Shown: one piece after another, positions 17,215-25,182 of the stretch
Numbering within the stretch: the first letter of the stretch is position 1
Layout: each line of letters begins with the position of its first letter
Assembly: GCA_035267785.1 (NCBI GenBank)
Contig: DATFLL010000054.1
Span: 1 to 26,217 of the forward strand
Length of the DNA: 26,217 bases
Direction: 5' to 3'
DNA from: DATFLL01 sp035267785
Lineage (GTDB): Bacteria > Pseudomonadota > Gammaproteobacteria > DATFLL01
Notes under the pieces: generated by a model
What the model was told of the DNA's origin: nothing
The model's database searches: none
What the model saw: the letters and a program-made list of their open reading frames with translations, nothing else
Program-made: the position numbers and the translations under genes

Positions 17215-19049
17215 GGTTCAGACTCCTGCAGCGTCCAGCGCAGCGACCACGGGGCCAGCGTGCAGGCGCTGCCTGTTTCACCCGATGCGCTCCCTTCGGT
17301 GTGCAGGACCGTACCTTCGAGCCACGGCGCCTGGCTCTGCGGCGAGTCACCGAGGTTGGCGACGACGCACAGTTGTGCGCCGTCGGCCAACGTCCAGCAG
17401 GCGTGCAGTCCGCGCTCGCCGAACCGAGCGACATGCGCGCCGCGGGGGGCGGGTAGACGCGGCGCGATGTGCTCCCGGCGAATGTGCAGCAGGCGGCGGT
17501 GCCAGTCGAGCCAGACGGCGTGCTCGTCGCGGCCGGCGGTCTTCCAGTCGAGCCGGCTCGCTTCGAACGTGCCCCGCGCATTGGGATCGGGAATGCGCTC
17601 GCGCGCCGTCGGATCGGCAAAGGCGGGGAAGTGGGCGAACTCGCGCCGCCGCCCGGCGGTGACGTTCTCGGCCAGTCCCGGTTCGAAGTCGCAAAAGAAC
17701 AGAAACGGCTGCGGCGAGGCCCATTCCTGGCCCATGAACAGCAGCGGCGGCGAGGGCGCGAGCAGTAACAGGCCCGTCAGCGCACGCACCGGGGCGTCGC
17801 CGGCGAGGGCGGTCAGCCGTTCGCCGAAGGCGCGGTTTCCGATTTGATCGTGGTTTTGCACGAAGCCGACGAAGGCCTCCGGCGGCAGCGCGGCGCTCGG
17901 CTCACCGCGGGCGATACCGCCGCGAAAGCGCGAGGCCTCGCCCTGATAGGCGAAGCCTTCACCGAGGCAGCGTGCGAGATGGGACAGCGGTGCGTCGCGG
18001 TAGTCGACGTAGTAGCCGGCGTCCTCGCCGGTGGCGAGCACGTGCGCGGCGTGGTGCAGGTCGTCGTTCCACTGCGCCGCGTACCAGCGGGGGCGTTCGG
18101 CCTCACGCGTGAGATAGCGGGCCGCGTTGTGGTCGTTCTCCAGGACCAGGTGCACGTGGCGCGCGGGGTCGAGCTGCGCATGCACGGTCTCGGCCAGTTC
18201 GACGAGGATGTCGGGGCTGGAATCATCGATGATGCTGTGCACTGCGTCGAGACGCAGGCCATCGAGGTGGTATTCCTCCAGCCAATACAGCGCGTTGTGG
18301 ATGAAGAACTGCCGGACCCATTCGCTGCGCGGGCCGTCGAAGTTGATCGCCGCGCCCCACGGGGTGTGGTGGCGTTCGGTAAAGAAATCCGGCGCGTAGA
18401 GGTGCAGGTAATTGCCCTCCGGTCCGAAGTGATTGTAAACGACGTCGAGAAACACCATCAGGCCGCGGGCATGCGCGGCCTGAACGAACGCCTTGAAGTC
18501 TTCGGGAGGGCCGTAGCCGGCGAACGGCGCGAAGGGATAGACCCCGTCGTAGCCCCAACCGCGCGAGCCGGCGAAGGCGCCCACCGGCATCAGCTCCACG
18601 GCGGTGACCCCCAGCTCGACCAGGTGGTCGAGGCGCCCGATGGCCGCCGCGAACGTGCCCTTCGGAGTGAAGGTGCCGACATGCAGCTCATAGAGGACGG
18701 CCTCGTGCCACGGCCGCCCGTGCCAGTCCTCCCCGCGCCACTGCCAGGCGAGCGGGTCGACTACCTCACTGGCGCGATGCGGGCCGTCGGGCTGGGAGCG
18801 GCTGGCCGGGTCGGGTACCTGCCAGTTGCCGTCGATGCGATAGCGATAGCGCGTGCCGGCTCCGGCGCGCTGGGTTTCCAGGGCGAACCAACCGTCGGAC
18901 TCCGCGCTCATCGCCAGGGCGAGCTCGTCTTTTCCCTGCCCCAGATAGAGCTCCACGCGGCGCGCCGCGGGCGCCCACAGGCGAAACCGGACCCGGCCGT
19001 CCTCGCGGACCTCGGCGCCGAACGGCATGGGGTGTGCTCGCGTGGCCAT
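17211..19049 (-). CDS. treZ: Malto-oligosyltrehalose trehalohydrolase
   Basis: TreZ hydrolyses maltooligosyl-trehalose made by TreY to free trehalose and a shortened maltodextrin. It is a GH13 enzyme with an N-terminal CBM48-like domain (FGAEVREDGRVRFRLWAPAA) and a catalytic barrel. The barrel contains DVVYNHFGPEGNY, the presumed nucleophile Asp268 in DGLRLDAVH and Glu304 in LVLENDHN. From the ATG at 19049 it has 612 residues. The frame is open to 19367, but that extension is Arg/Pro-rich and lies over treT. An alternative ATG at 19028 precedes the first conserved residues; neither start has a strong ribosome site. It sits between treT (47-base gap) and treY (4-base overlap). Confidence 0.95.
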   Translation of the reverse strand: MATRAHPMPFGAEVREDGRVRFRLWAPAARRVELYLGQGKDELALAMSAESDGWFALETQRAGAGTRYRYRIDGNWQVPDPASRSQPDGPHRASEVVDPLAWQWRGEDWHGRPWHEAVLYELHVGTFTPKGTFAAAIGRLDHLVELGVTAVELMPVGAFAGSRGWGYDGVYPFAPFAGYGPPEDFKAFVQAAHARGLMVFLDVVYNHFGPEGNYLHLYAPDFFTERHHTPWGAAINFDGPRSEWVRQFFIHNALYWLEEYHLDGLRLDAVHSIIDDSSPDILVELAETVHAQLDPARHVHLVLENDHNAARYLTREAERPRWYAAQWNDDLHHAAHVLATGEDAGYYVDYRDAPLSHLARCLGEGFAYQGEASRFRGGIARGEPSAALPPEAFVGFVQNHDQIGNRAFGERLTALAGDAPVRALTGLLLLAPSPPLLFMGQEWASPQPFLFFCDFEPGLAENVTAGRRREFAHFPAFADPTARERIPDPNARGTFEASRLDWKTAGRDEHAVWLDWHRRLLHIRREHIAPRLPAPRGAHVARFGERGLHACWTLADGAQLCVVANLGDSPQSQAPWLEGTVLHTEGSASGETGSACTLAPWSLRWTLQESEP

Positions 19050-19096
19050 CGTGAGTGGCGTTTGTCGCGCCTCCGTGCGGGGATGGGCCCCCGGCG

Positions 19097-20335
19097 TCAG
19101 CCGAGCTCGATGCGATCGCCGGCGCCGTGCAGCAGGGCGACCATCAGTGTCAGGTATTCGCGTAAATGGCGCGTAATCAGGAAATTGTCGCGCACGAATC
19201 CCTGCGCCTTCTCGCCCATCTCGGCGAGTTTGTCGGGCTGGTGCAGCAGGTACCGTATGCGCAGTGCCGCGCCCTCGGGGGTGTTCACCAGAAACCCGGT
19301 GTGGTGGTTGATGACCTGAAGCCGGATGCCGCCCACGTCGCCGCCGATGACGGCCTTGCCCTTCCACATCGCCTCGGTCACTGTCAGCCCGAAACCCTCG
19401 CGCAGCGATTTTTGCAGGACGATGGGCGCGGCACGCTGCAGAGCGTTGATGGTGCGGTGGGCATCGGACGGCAGCAGCAGGACGTGGATATCCGGGTCCA
19501 GCTCGGCTGTCGCCCGGACCTCGTTCAGGACCGCTTCGCCTTCAGGGTCGTCCGTCGCGCCGCCGCCGGCCAGCACCAGCTGCAGCGAGGGCACGAACTT
19601 CTTGGCGAGCTCATAGGCTTGGATCACGCCGACTGGGTCCTTGAATCGATCGAAGCGCGAGACCTGCAGCACCAGCGGGCGCGAGGGATCGAGCTCGAAG
19701 CGCTCGTAGACCGAAGCCACTTCGTCGCCGCCCAGCTCCATGTTCTTCTCGCTCAGCGGATCGATGCTCGGCGAGACGATGTACTGGGGATGCGGCAGGG
19801 ACTGGGCGAAGGCCGCCAGCGAGAACACGCTGGCGTCGTAATCCTTGACCCAGTTGCGCAAATAGCGCCAAACCGGCCGGTGCGGGTGGCTAGCGTCGAT
19901 GTGACAGCGCCACACCCACTTGCCGCGGCGGTTTGGGCAGAGCGCGTGCAGCGGCGCGGGCTGCGGGTCATGAATGAAGACGAAGTCCGCCTCTTCCAGG
20001 GTCGATCGCAGCCGCTCGGCATTCGTCCGGTTCGTCTTCTCGTAGGCCTCCAGCAGGTGAGGCGGAATGTCCACGCGAATGCCCTGCAGGGCGTTGTGCA
20101 TGCCCTTGGTGCAGTCGAAGAATTCGCCTTCGCCGCTGATCGTCTCCCAGCGCGCGTCCAGCCCCAGCTCGCGCGTCAGCGGCACGAGCTTGTCGAGTAT
20201 CTCGGCCACACCGCCGCCCAGGCGCGTGGAATTGACATGCACCAGCTTCATTCCGCGCAGCGGCTCGGACAATTGGCGCAGGTGTTCGATGACGTCGCGG
20301 CCGGCGACCTTGGCGTATTCGTCGAGCATGCTCAT
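19097..20335 (-). CDS. treT: Trehalose glycosyltransferring synthase (TreT-type, GT4)
   Basis: This protein of 412 residues has a GT-B fold. The sequence layout is that of TreT, which joins an NDP-glucose to glucose to give trehalose in one reversible step. Visible motifs are VHVNSTRLGGGVAEIL near the N-terminus, HDPQPAPL, the donor-side QVSRFDRFKDP and the EX7E motif Glu313-Glu321 in REGFGLTVTEAMWKGKAVIGG. The length equals known TreT proteins. Related trehalose phosphorylases share the fold but are longer. The ATG overlaps the stop of the upstream DUF5752-like gene by 4 bases (ATGA). Co-location with treZ-treY supports a trehalose role. The exact donor nucleotide cannot be told. Confidence 0.88.
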   Translation of the reverse strand: MSMLDEYAKVAGRDVIEHLRQLSEPLRGMKLVHVNSTRLGGGVAEILDKLVPLTRELGLDARWETISGEGEFFDCTKGMHNALQGIRVDIPPHLLEAYEKTNRTNAERLRSTLEEADFVFIHDPQPAPLHALCPNRRGKWVWRCHIDASHPHRPVWRYLRNWVKDYDASVFSLAAFAQSLPHPQYIVSPSIDPLSEKNMELGGDEVASVYERFELDPSRPLVLQVSRFDRFKDPVGVIQAYELAKKFVPSLQLVLAGGGATDDPEGEAVLNEVRATAELDPDIHVLLLPSDAHRTINALQRAAPIVLQKSLREGFGLTVTEAMWKGKAVIGGDVGGIRLQVINHHTGFLVNTPEGAALRIRYLLHQPDKLAEMGEKAQGFVRDNFLITRHLREYLTLMVALLHGAGDRIELG

Positions 20336-21021
20336 GGCGCGCTCTCCGCGAGATGGCGGTGTACCATGACCGTGAGCTGCTCGCGCAGCTCGGAGAGGCT
20401 GCCGAAGTAGGGGTCAATGCCGTCGAGCTCCGCGCGCAGGTCGGTGTATTCCTCCCCGAAGCGCAGCAGCCACAGGCTGAAGTCGTTGCCGTGCTCGGGC
20501 AGGCGGCGGCGGGCGTCGATAAGGTGGTAGAAGATGCTGCTGGCCGACAGTTTGGGGATGAGGTCGACGAGCTCGCCGGCCTGGCTCAGGCGGTTGCCGG
20601 TGTCAAAGATGACGATCTGGGAGCGGGCCAACTCGAACTGCTGGCTCGCCCGCGTCCAGTGCAGCGACTCCGACTCGTCCAGGCGCGCGTCGATGAGGTC
20701 GACGATCTCCTGGCGCAGCTCCTCCAGGTCGGGGTAGTCGGTGGGATCGAGCATCGCCAACCGCTCGGCGAGGATCGAGTCGTGCAGCCCGTGCTTGACC
20801 CAGGCGGCGAAGTCGTTGTTGAACTCGCGCTCCTCGAAGTGCGCGTGCAGCAGACCGCCCCAGAAGTGGTGGTAGACGCTGCCGACTTCCACGGCGAGCA
20901 GGTGGTCTCGCAGCTCCTTGGCGGTCAGCGCCTTGCGGCCGGTGGCAATGGCCACCAGGGCGCAGTCCTTGACCGCGAACTCCTCGGGCGGGTCGTCAGC
21001 CGCCAGCGTTTTCTTGACCAT
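20332..21021 (-). CDS. DUF5752-like protein, first gene of the trehalose operon
   Basis: This protein of 229 residues has the pattern VKDCALVAIATGRKA near the start, VYHHFWGGLLHAHFEEREFNNDFA, LDPTDYPDLEELRQEIVDLID, and ASSIFYHLIDARRRLPEHGNDFS. These are the marks of a family I recall as DUF5752, commonly found beside TreT-like glycosyltransferases. Its function is unknown. It looks soluble and mainly helical, with two similar halves each containing an aromatic-rich Y/FYH motif. The open frame continues to 21144, but ATG 21021 has a GGAGGAG ribosome site about 8 bases upstream. The ATGA overlap with treT implies the two proteins are made together, so a partner or regulator of TreT is a reasonable inference. 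Confidence 0.8.
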   Translation of the reverse strand: MVKKTLAADDPPEEFAVKDCALVAIATGRKALTAKELRDHLLAVEVGSVYHHFWGGLLHAHFEEREFNNDFAAWVKHGLHDSILAERLAMLDPTDYPDLEELRQEIVDLIDARLDESESLHWTRASQQFELARSQIVIFDTGNRLSQAGELVDLIPKLSASSIFYHLIDARRRLPEHGNDFSLWLLRFGEEYTDLRAELDGIDPYFGSLSELREQLTVMVHRHLAESAP

Positions 21022-21225
21022 GCGACGCTCCTCCTTTTGGCCGCGGCGGCCTTTCCCATTTCCGCCGCTTCGCCCTGAGATTATTGTAGACGGTTGTGGG
21101 CAAGGTCTGGGTTCGCGGCAGGTCCTGCTCTCAATCAAATCCACGCACCTGATTGACGAATCCCCGCCGGGTAGTGCCTGAGCGGTGGTATCCTGGTCGA
21201 CAGCTGAAGCGTGGAGCCGTTGCCT
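21022..21225. promoter_or_regulatory. Divergent promoter region between trehalose operon and tetR
   Basis: These 204 bases must hold the promoter of the trehalose operon on the minus strand and of the TetR gene on the plus strand. On the minus strand TACAAT (21083-21088) is a good -10 match about 62 bases before the DUF5752-like start, but no matching -35 is evident at 16-18 bases. This could mean an activated promoter. I see no clear palindromic TetR operator. Confidence 0.35.
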
Positions 21226-21834
21226 ATGTCCGGTAAGCCCTGTGGGCCCGATACCACTGTGCGGGCGCGCCTCATCCAGGCGGCGCTGGCGTGCTTCTTG
21301 CGTGACGAATACCGAAATGTGACCACCCGCCAGATTGCCTCCCGGGCGGGCGCCAACGTGTCAATGATCCGGTATTACTTTGGCAGCAAGGAAGGCCTCT
21401 ACGAGGAAATGATCCGTGAGACGCTGGCGCCGCTGCTCGACGTGCTGGACGGGCCGCTGCTTGCCACCGCGCACGGGTTCGAGGAATTTTTCCGCCTCTA
21501 TTACGAGACCATGGCGCAGCATCCCGAGTTCCCGAAACTGATCCTGAAGGTCCTCGCCCTCGACCAAGGGCCCGGTCGGCGATTCGTTCAGCAGCTGCTG
21601 GAACGCGGGCGCGCCCAGGGGAGCCGGCGCGTCCAGGCACTGAAGGCGACGGGTGAGCTCGACCCCGAGGTCGAGCCGGACGTCGTCAGGATGGCGTTCG
21701 TCAGCCTCGCGATGATGCCGATGCTGGTCAAGGACATCTTCGCGGAACAGTTGGGCCGCGAAATGGACAAGCGGTTTTTCGACGGCCTGGCCGCCTTCAA
21801 CGGCCGTCTGTTTACGCGGGGACTGCGCTCGTAG
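21226..21834 (+). CDS. TetR/AcrR-family transcriptional regulator
   Basis: This DNA-binding repressor-type protein of 202 residues has an N-terminal helix-turn-helix, VTTRQIASRAGANVSMIRYYFGSKEGLYEEMI, broken here into its two parts VTTRQIASRAGANVSM and IRYYFGSKEGLYEEM, typical of the family. A helical C-terminal ligand/dimer domain follows, of the CerR/YbiH-like type. A GTG at 21211 could add five residues, but ATG 21226 with a GGAG stretch about 9 bases upstream is preferred. It is followed 63 bases later by a methyltransferase on the same strand, the most likely regulated neighbour. The divergent trehalose operon is a less likely target. Confidence 0.9.
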   Translation: MSGKPCGPDTTVRARLIQAALACFLRDEYRNVTTRQIASRAGANVSMIRYYFGSKEGLYEEMIRETLAPLLDVLDGPLLATAHGFEEFFRLYYETMAQHPEFPKLILKVLALDQGPGRRFVQQLLERGRAQGSRRVQALKATGELDPEVEPDVVRMAFVSLAMMPMLVKDIFAEQLGREMDKRFFDGLAAFNGRLFTRGLRS

Positions 21835-21897
21835 GCCCGTGGCCCCCGCGCGTCGTCGCTCAGCTTCTTTGACCTGGATATTGTACAGGGGAAGAGC

Positions 21898-23019
21898 ATG
21901 GCAAGTTTCTCCAAACACAGGGCAGCGGTCCGGTTCGTTTCACTCGCGATGCGTTTTGCCGCGTGGCTGCAGGCCCTGCCTAACCGGATGACGCCCCCAC
22001 CGTTTCGGCTGCTGCAGATCGGCTCGGCCTTCTGGCAGTCGCGGGCCCTATACGTGGCCGCCCGGCTCGATGTCGCCACCAGGCTTGGGGACAAGACCTG
22101 TTCCGCGACCGAAATCGCCCGCCTGGTCGGTGCGGATTCGGACGCACTCCAGCGTTTGCTGCGCATGCTGGCATCGATGGGGGTGTTCGAACAGGCAGGC
22201 GACACCTTCCGCAACAATGGTGTCTCCGACTGGATGCGCGAGGACCGCCCCAACAATATGCGTGCCATGATCCTCATGCACAACTCGCCCGAGATGAGCC
22301 GGCCCTGGTACGAGCAGCTCGAGCAGGGCGTGCGTAAGGGGGAGGTGCCATTCGCCCTGACCCACGGCGAGGAGATGTACCGCTACATGGATAACCACCC
22401 CGATTTCGACGCCGAGTTCGCGCGGGCCATGGAGAGCGTCGATGCCCTGACCGGCGAGGCCTTCGCCACCGACGTCGACTGGGGCCGTTTCGAGCGCCTC
22501 ATCGACGTCGGTGGCTCGAAGGGTTTCAAGGCGTTGGCTATCCTCAAGCACTATCCCAAGCTCCGCGCGCTGGTGTTCGACCGCCCGAATGTCATCGAGG
22601 ACGCGCACGCCTATTGGCGCGAGCACGATCCCGGCATCGCGCGCGAGCGGATCCGGTTCGAGGCAGGCGATATGTTCGAATCGGTGCCGGCCGCCGAAGG
22701 ACCCAATGAGGCCTATCTGCTGGCCGGCGTGCTGCACGGACTGTCCGACGAGGAATGCGCGGCGGTGCTGAAGAACGTGGCCCGGGCGGGCGCGGCCGCG
22801 GGCGCATACGTCGCGATCATGGAGATCGTCGTCCCAAGCGACCGGCCCGATTACCTCTCGGCCTCGTTCGACATGCAGATGTTCATGGGGACGCGCGGGC
22901 GCGAGCGGTCCCTGGCGCAGTGGTCCGACCTGCTGCGGCACAGCGGGCTGACGCTGGTCGAAGAGGTCAGCACGCGCTCGATGGTGAAGGTGCTGGTGGC
23001 GCGACCGGCCTCGGACTAA
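21898..23019 (+). CDS. SAM-dependent O-methyltransferase-like protein (family 2 type)
   Basis: The 373 residues have an N-terminal winged-helix dimerisation region, where IGSAFWQSRALYVAARLDVATRL and ATEIARLVGADSDALQRLLRML are typical of O-methyltransferase family 2. A Rossmann domain follows with the SAM motif DVGGSKG at 203-209, the acidic residue in ALVFDRPNVI and the catalytic-region GVLHGLSDEEC. Related enzymes methylate hydroxyls of small aromatic compounds such as hydroxyneurosporene, acetylserotonin or polyketides; the substrate here is unknown. GGGGAAGAG precedes the ATG. Position next to a TetR regulator suggests an inducible two-gene unit. Confidence 0.85.
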   Translation: MASFSKHRAAVRFVSLAMRFAAWLQALPNRMTPPPFRLLQIGSAFWQSRALYVAARLDVATRLGDKTCSATEIARLVGADSDALQRLLRMLASMGVFEQAGDTFRNNGVSDWMREDRPNNMRAMILMHNSPEMSRPWYEQLEQGVRKGEVPFALTHGEEMYRYMDNHPDFDAEFARAMESVDALTGEAFATDVDWGRFERLIDVGGSKGFKALAILKHYPKLRALVFDRPNVIEDAHAYWREHDPGIARERIRFEAGDMFESVPAAEGPNEAYLLAGVLHGLSDEECAAVLKNVARAGAAAGAYVAIMEIVVPSDRPDYLSASFDMQMFMGTRGRERSLAQWSDLLRHSGLTLVEEVSTRSMVKVLVARPASD

Positions 23020-23034
23020 GGTCAGGGAGATCGT

Positions 23035-23595
23035 ATGAGGCTGGCATTGACGTTTGCGGCAACGCTCCTTGTCGGCATGGTCGGCGGAGCGCTGCTGTAC
23101 GCCTACGCGCCACAGCTCATTTATACGGCCGATCATTCCCCGCCGGTCAATTTCGTGGCCGCCTCAGCGCGTATCGATACCGCGGGTCAACCCTCGGCAG
23201 CCCAGCTTCGCGGCCTCCGGGCCAAGGGCTATGGCCTGGTCGTGAATCTTTCGCCCCCGGACTCGGCCGGCTCGATTGCCGGGGAAGGCCGACTCGTCGC
23301 CGGCAGCGGTATCGACTACGTCAACATCCCTGTGGACTACGACGCGCCCCGGGTCGCCCAGTTCGAGTTGTTCAGCCGAATCCTGCAGGCCTCGCAGGCC
23401 CGCCGCGTCCTCGTCCATTGCCAGCTGAACGGGCGGGCCTCGGTGTTTACCTTTCTCTACCGCGTCGTTTACGAGCACGCCGCCCCGGACAGCGCCTACG
23501 AGAAAGTGACCGATGCATGGGTCCCCAATGCGCGCTGGAAGCGCTTCGCGGCGTCGGTGCTCGGGCGCCACGGTATCGACTACTCCCTACCCTGA
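23035..23595 (+). CDS. Membrane-anchored cysteine phosphatase-like protein
   Basis: This protein of 186 residues has a hydrophobic N-terminal segment (about residues 4-25, signal anchor or signal peptide) and a dual-specificity-phosphatase-like fold. It contains LRAKGYGLVVNLSPP, GIDYVNIPVDYDAP and the loop VLVHCQLNGRASVF, in which His128-Cys129-x4-Arg134 stands where the P-loop of cysteine phosphatases lies. The loop has four residues between Cys and Arg rather than the classic five, as in the DUF442/beta-lactamase-hydrolase-like group. Activity would probably be extracytoplasmic. It follows the methyltransferase after 15 bases with GGGAGA upstream, so probably the same transcript. Confidence 0.7.
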   Translation: MRLALTFAATLLVGMVGGALLYAYAPQLIYTADHSPPVNFVAASARIDTAGQPSAAQLRGLRAKGYGLVVNLSPPDSAGSIAGEGRLVAGSGIDYVNIPVDYDAPRVAQFELFSRILQASQARRVLVHCQLNGRASVFTFLYRVVYEHAAPDSAYEKVTDAWVPNARWKRFAASVLGRHGIDYSLP

Positions 23596-23698
23596 ACCGC
23601 TCGCCTCTTAACGGGAAATTGACCCGCGAGCGGAGAATATGTCGCAGGACCGCCGCTCGCGCCGGCGCGCCCGTGTCATACACGCAAGGGAGAAGCGC

Positions 23699-24052
23699 AT
23701 GAAGAGCATATCGATCACGACCGCAGCACTCGCCGCGATACTCGGCGCCGCCCCGGTGGTCTGGGCCGTTGCAGCAACCCCCGCTGCGCCCACCAACGCC
23801 GAGCTGCGCCGGCAAAGTGCCGCCATGATGAAGGCCGACGAGCGTCGGCGCGAGGAAATTCACAAGGCCAACATGGCGCTGCTCAAGCGCCACGACAGGC
23901 TGATGGACCGGGAGGAGCGCATGATGGCGCGCGTCGAGGCGGCGGAGAAGCGCCGCGAGGCCGAGGTCGAACGTTTCGACAAGATACTGTCGACCTGGGA
24001 GCGCCAGCAGGCCGAGTACCAGAAATATCTCGACTCGCTCAAGGCAAGATGA
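23699..24052 (+). CDS. Secreted/periplasmic coiled-coil protein
   Basis: From ATG 23699, preceded by AGGGAGAAG, the protein has 117 residues. A signal peptide (MKSISITTAALAAILGAAPV...) has a likely cleavage site after Ala-Val-Ala near residue 25. The rest is almost entirely charged and helical, rich in Glu, Arg, Lys and Met, with heptad-like spacing from about residue 35 to the end, which suggests a continuous coiled coil. I recognise no family. The open frame extends upstream to 23639, but those residues are Arg-rich and precede the signal peptide. A structural or chaperone-like envelope role is possible, but this is inference. Confidence 0.75.
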   Translation: MKSISITTAALAAILGAAPVVWAVAATPAAPTNAELRRQSAAMMKADERRREEIHKANMALLKRHDRLMDREERMMARVEAAEKRREAEVERFDKILSTWERQQAEYQKYLDSLKAR

Positions 24053-24142
24053 CGCCCCCCGCGCCGTTGCCCCTGGGCCATATTGATTAGTCGCCGGTTT
24101 TGGGTCTTAATTGACCTCGCCGGGAGAACCTCCAATACACGG

Positions 24143-24173
24143 CCGCCGCAGCCTTCGGGTGCGGCGGTTTTTT
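24143..24173 (+). terminator. Rho-independent terminator after the coiled-coil gene
   Basis: CCGCCGCA (24143-24150) pairs with TGCGGCGG (24160-24167). A CC-TTCG-GG tetraloop sits inside, and six Ts follow (24168-24173). It lies about 90 bases after the coiled-coil stop and 60 bases before the SnoaL-like gene. It therefore ends the 21226-24052 unit and separates it from the next one. Confidence 0.9.
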
Positions 24174-24232
24174 GATGGGCGACCGGTAGTGGTTTTTCTC
24201 AATTATCAAAACCAATAAAGAGGATTGAAGCC

Positions 24233-24652
24233 ATGTCCGCAGCCGCCGAACAAGTCACCCGCGTCGCCGAGGCCTTTGCCGAGGCCTGGAACCGTCACGA
24301 TATGGACGCCTTCGCCCGGCTCTTCGCCCCCGACGCCGAGTTCGTCAACGTCGTCGGCTTATGGTGGAAGGGGCGCGACCAGATCAGGGAGGCGCACGAG
24401 GTCACGCACAAGACCCTATTCAAGGACAGTCGCCTGACCATCCTCGGGACGGCCGTTCGCTTCCCCGCGGAAAAATTCGCCATCGCCCGTTCCCATTGGC
24501 AGCTCGAAGGCCACACCAGTCCGGACGGCCAGGCGCTTCCGTCCAGGACCGGGCTGCTGGTCAACGTGCTCACCTCCGACGGCGGGGACTGGTCCATTAT
24601 CGACTCCCAGAACACCGACATCATCGAGGGACTCTTGTCGCGGCCGCAGTAG
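24233..24652 (+). CDS. SnoaL-like / SgcJ-EcaC family protein (NTF2 fold)
   Basis: This 139-residue protein of the NTF2-like cone fold begins with VTRVAEAFAEAWNRHDMDAFARLFAPDAEFVNVVG, of which AEAWNRHDMDAFARLFAPDA is the recognisable pattern of SgcJ/EcaC and DUF4440 relatives. GLWWKGRDQIREAHE and a C-terminal beta sheet follow. Members bind small hydrophobic ligands or act as enzymes; the ligand here cannot be predicted. It has its own AT-rich upstream region and a GAGG ribosome site, and it stands behind a terminator, so it is likely transcribed separately. Confidence 0.85.
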   Translation: MSAAAEQVTRVAEAFAEAWNRHDMDAFARLFAPDAEFVNVVGLWWKGRDQIREAHEVTHKTLFKDSRLTILGTAVRFPAEKFAIARSHWQLEGHTSPDGQALPSRTGLLVNVLTSDGGDWSIIDSQNTDIIEGLLSRPQ

Positions 24653-24671
24653 AGTAGCGCCGCGGTGCAAC

Positions 24672-24706
24672 GGCCGGGGCGCCGCGGCGTCGCCGCGACC
24701 CCGGCC
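24672..24706. other. GC-rich hairpin after the SnoaL-like gene
   Basis: GGCCGGGG (24672-24679) and CCCCGGCC (24699-24706) form an 8 bp stem enclosing an inner CGCGG/CCGCG stem (24683-24687 and 24693-24697). No T-run follows, so this may be a transcript-stabilising 3' structure or a weak terminator. Confidence 0.45.
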
Positions 24707-24806
24707 ATCCCCGTCGCGCCGGGCACGAAAGGGCGTGCGGCAGCGCAAAGGCGAACCCGTTCGCGCCCTGGTACACTCGGATATCGGCCGGCGATTCAGA
24801 CACGCT

Positions 24807-25127
24807 ATGGACCTCAACCGCAATCGCATCGGAAATGTCATCCTCGGCCTGGCGGTGTTCGCGGTACCGGTGGCCGCACTCGCCTACCGCTTCGGCGCCG
24901 GCTCGGCGCTGGCGCTCCTTGCCTGGGTGCTCGCCATCTACGGGGTCGCCAATCTGGCGGTGTATCTCTTTGCCCGGCGCAACAAGGCCGCCAAGGCGGG
25001 CGCCGCCATTCTGTATCCCGAGCTGCTTTTCATCTTGTTCCTGCCCCGGCACCTGAAGCGGTCGCTGGCCCGGCTCGAGGAGCAGGAGGCCCGGCAGTCG
25101 AGTCCGGATTCGGAAAGCGGGCGCTGA
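24807..25127 (+). CDS. Small two-helix inner-membrane protein
   Basis: The 106 residues contain two hydrophobic helices at about 9-27 and 33-52. A positively charged turn (FARRNKAAKAG), a third weaker hydrophobic stretch (YPELLFILFLP) and a charged C-terminal tail follow. I recognise no family. The frame is open to a GTG at 24735, which would add 24 mostly basic residues. I prefer the ATG at 24807 because it places the first helix near the N-terminus, although its ribosome site is weak. It is the last gene with the GC-rich character of the window before composition changes. Confidence 0.6.
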   Translation: MDLNRNRIGNVILGLAVFAVPVAALAYRFGAGSALALLAWVLAIYGVANLAVYLFARRNKAAKAGAAILYPELLFILFLPRHLKRSLARLEEQEARQSSPDSESGR

Positions 25128-25182
25128 CCGGCCACAGCATCTGTCTGTTATACAGTATTATTCGTTGTGCAAACCCTGCGCG

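Noticed and set aside
15724..17847. 707-codon open frame on the plus strand across treY and treZ
   Set aside because: It is an antisense shadow of two well-identified GH13 genes in GC-rich DNA; its product shows no domain pattern.
19050..19367. Upstream extension of treZ by 106 residues
   Set aside because: The residues are Arg/Pro-rich, lie over treT in another frame, and conserved TreZ sequence begins only after 19049.
24083..24173. Possible small RNA ending at the 24143-24173 terminator, with TTGATT and TTAATT as promoter
   Set aside because: The -10 matches consensus at only three positions. The terminator is explained by the upstream coiled-coil gene. Without expression data it cannot be supported.
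25141..25157. LexA-like palindrome CTGTTATACAG, possibly an SOS box of a lost integrase gene
   Set aside because: The half-sites CTGT and ACAG are only 3 bases apart (or 7 using the outer CTGT), whereas gammaproteobacterial LexA boxes need 8. No divergent SOS gene is present.
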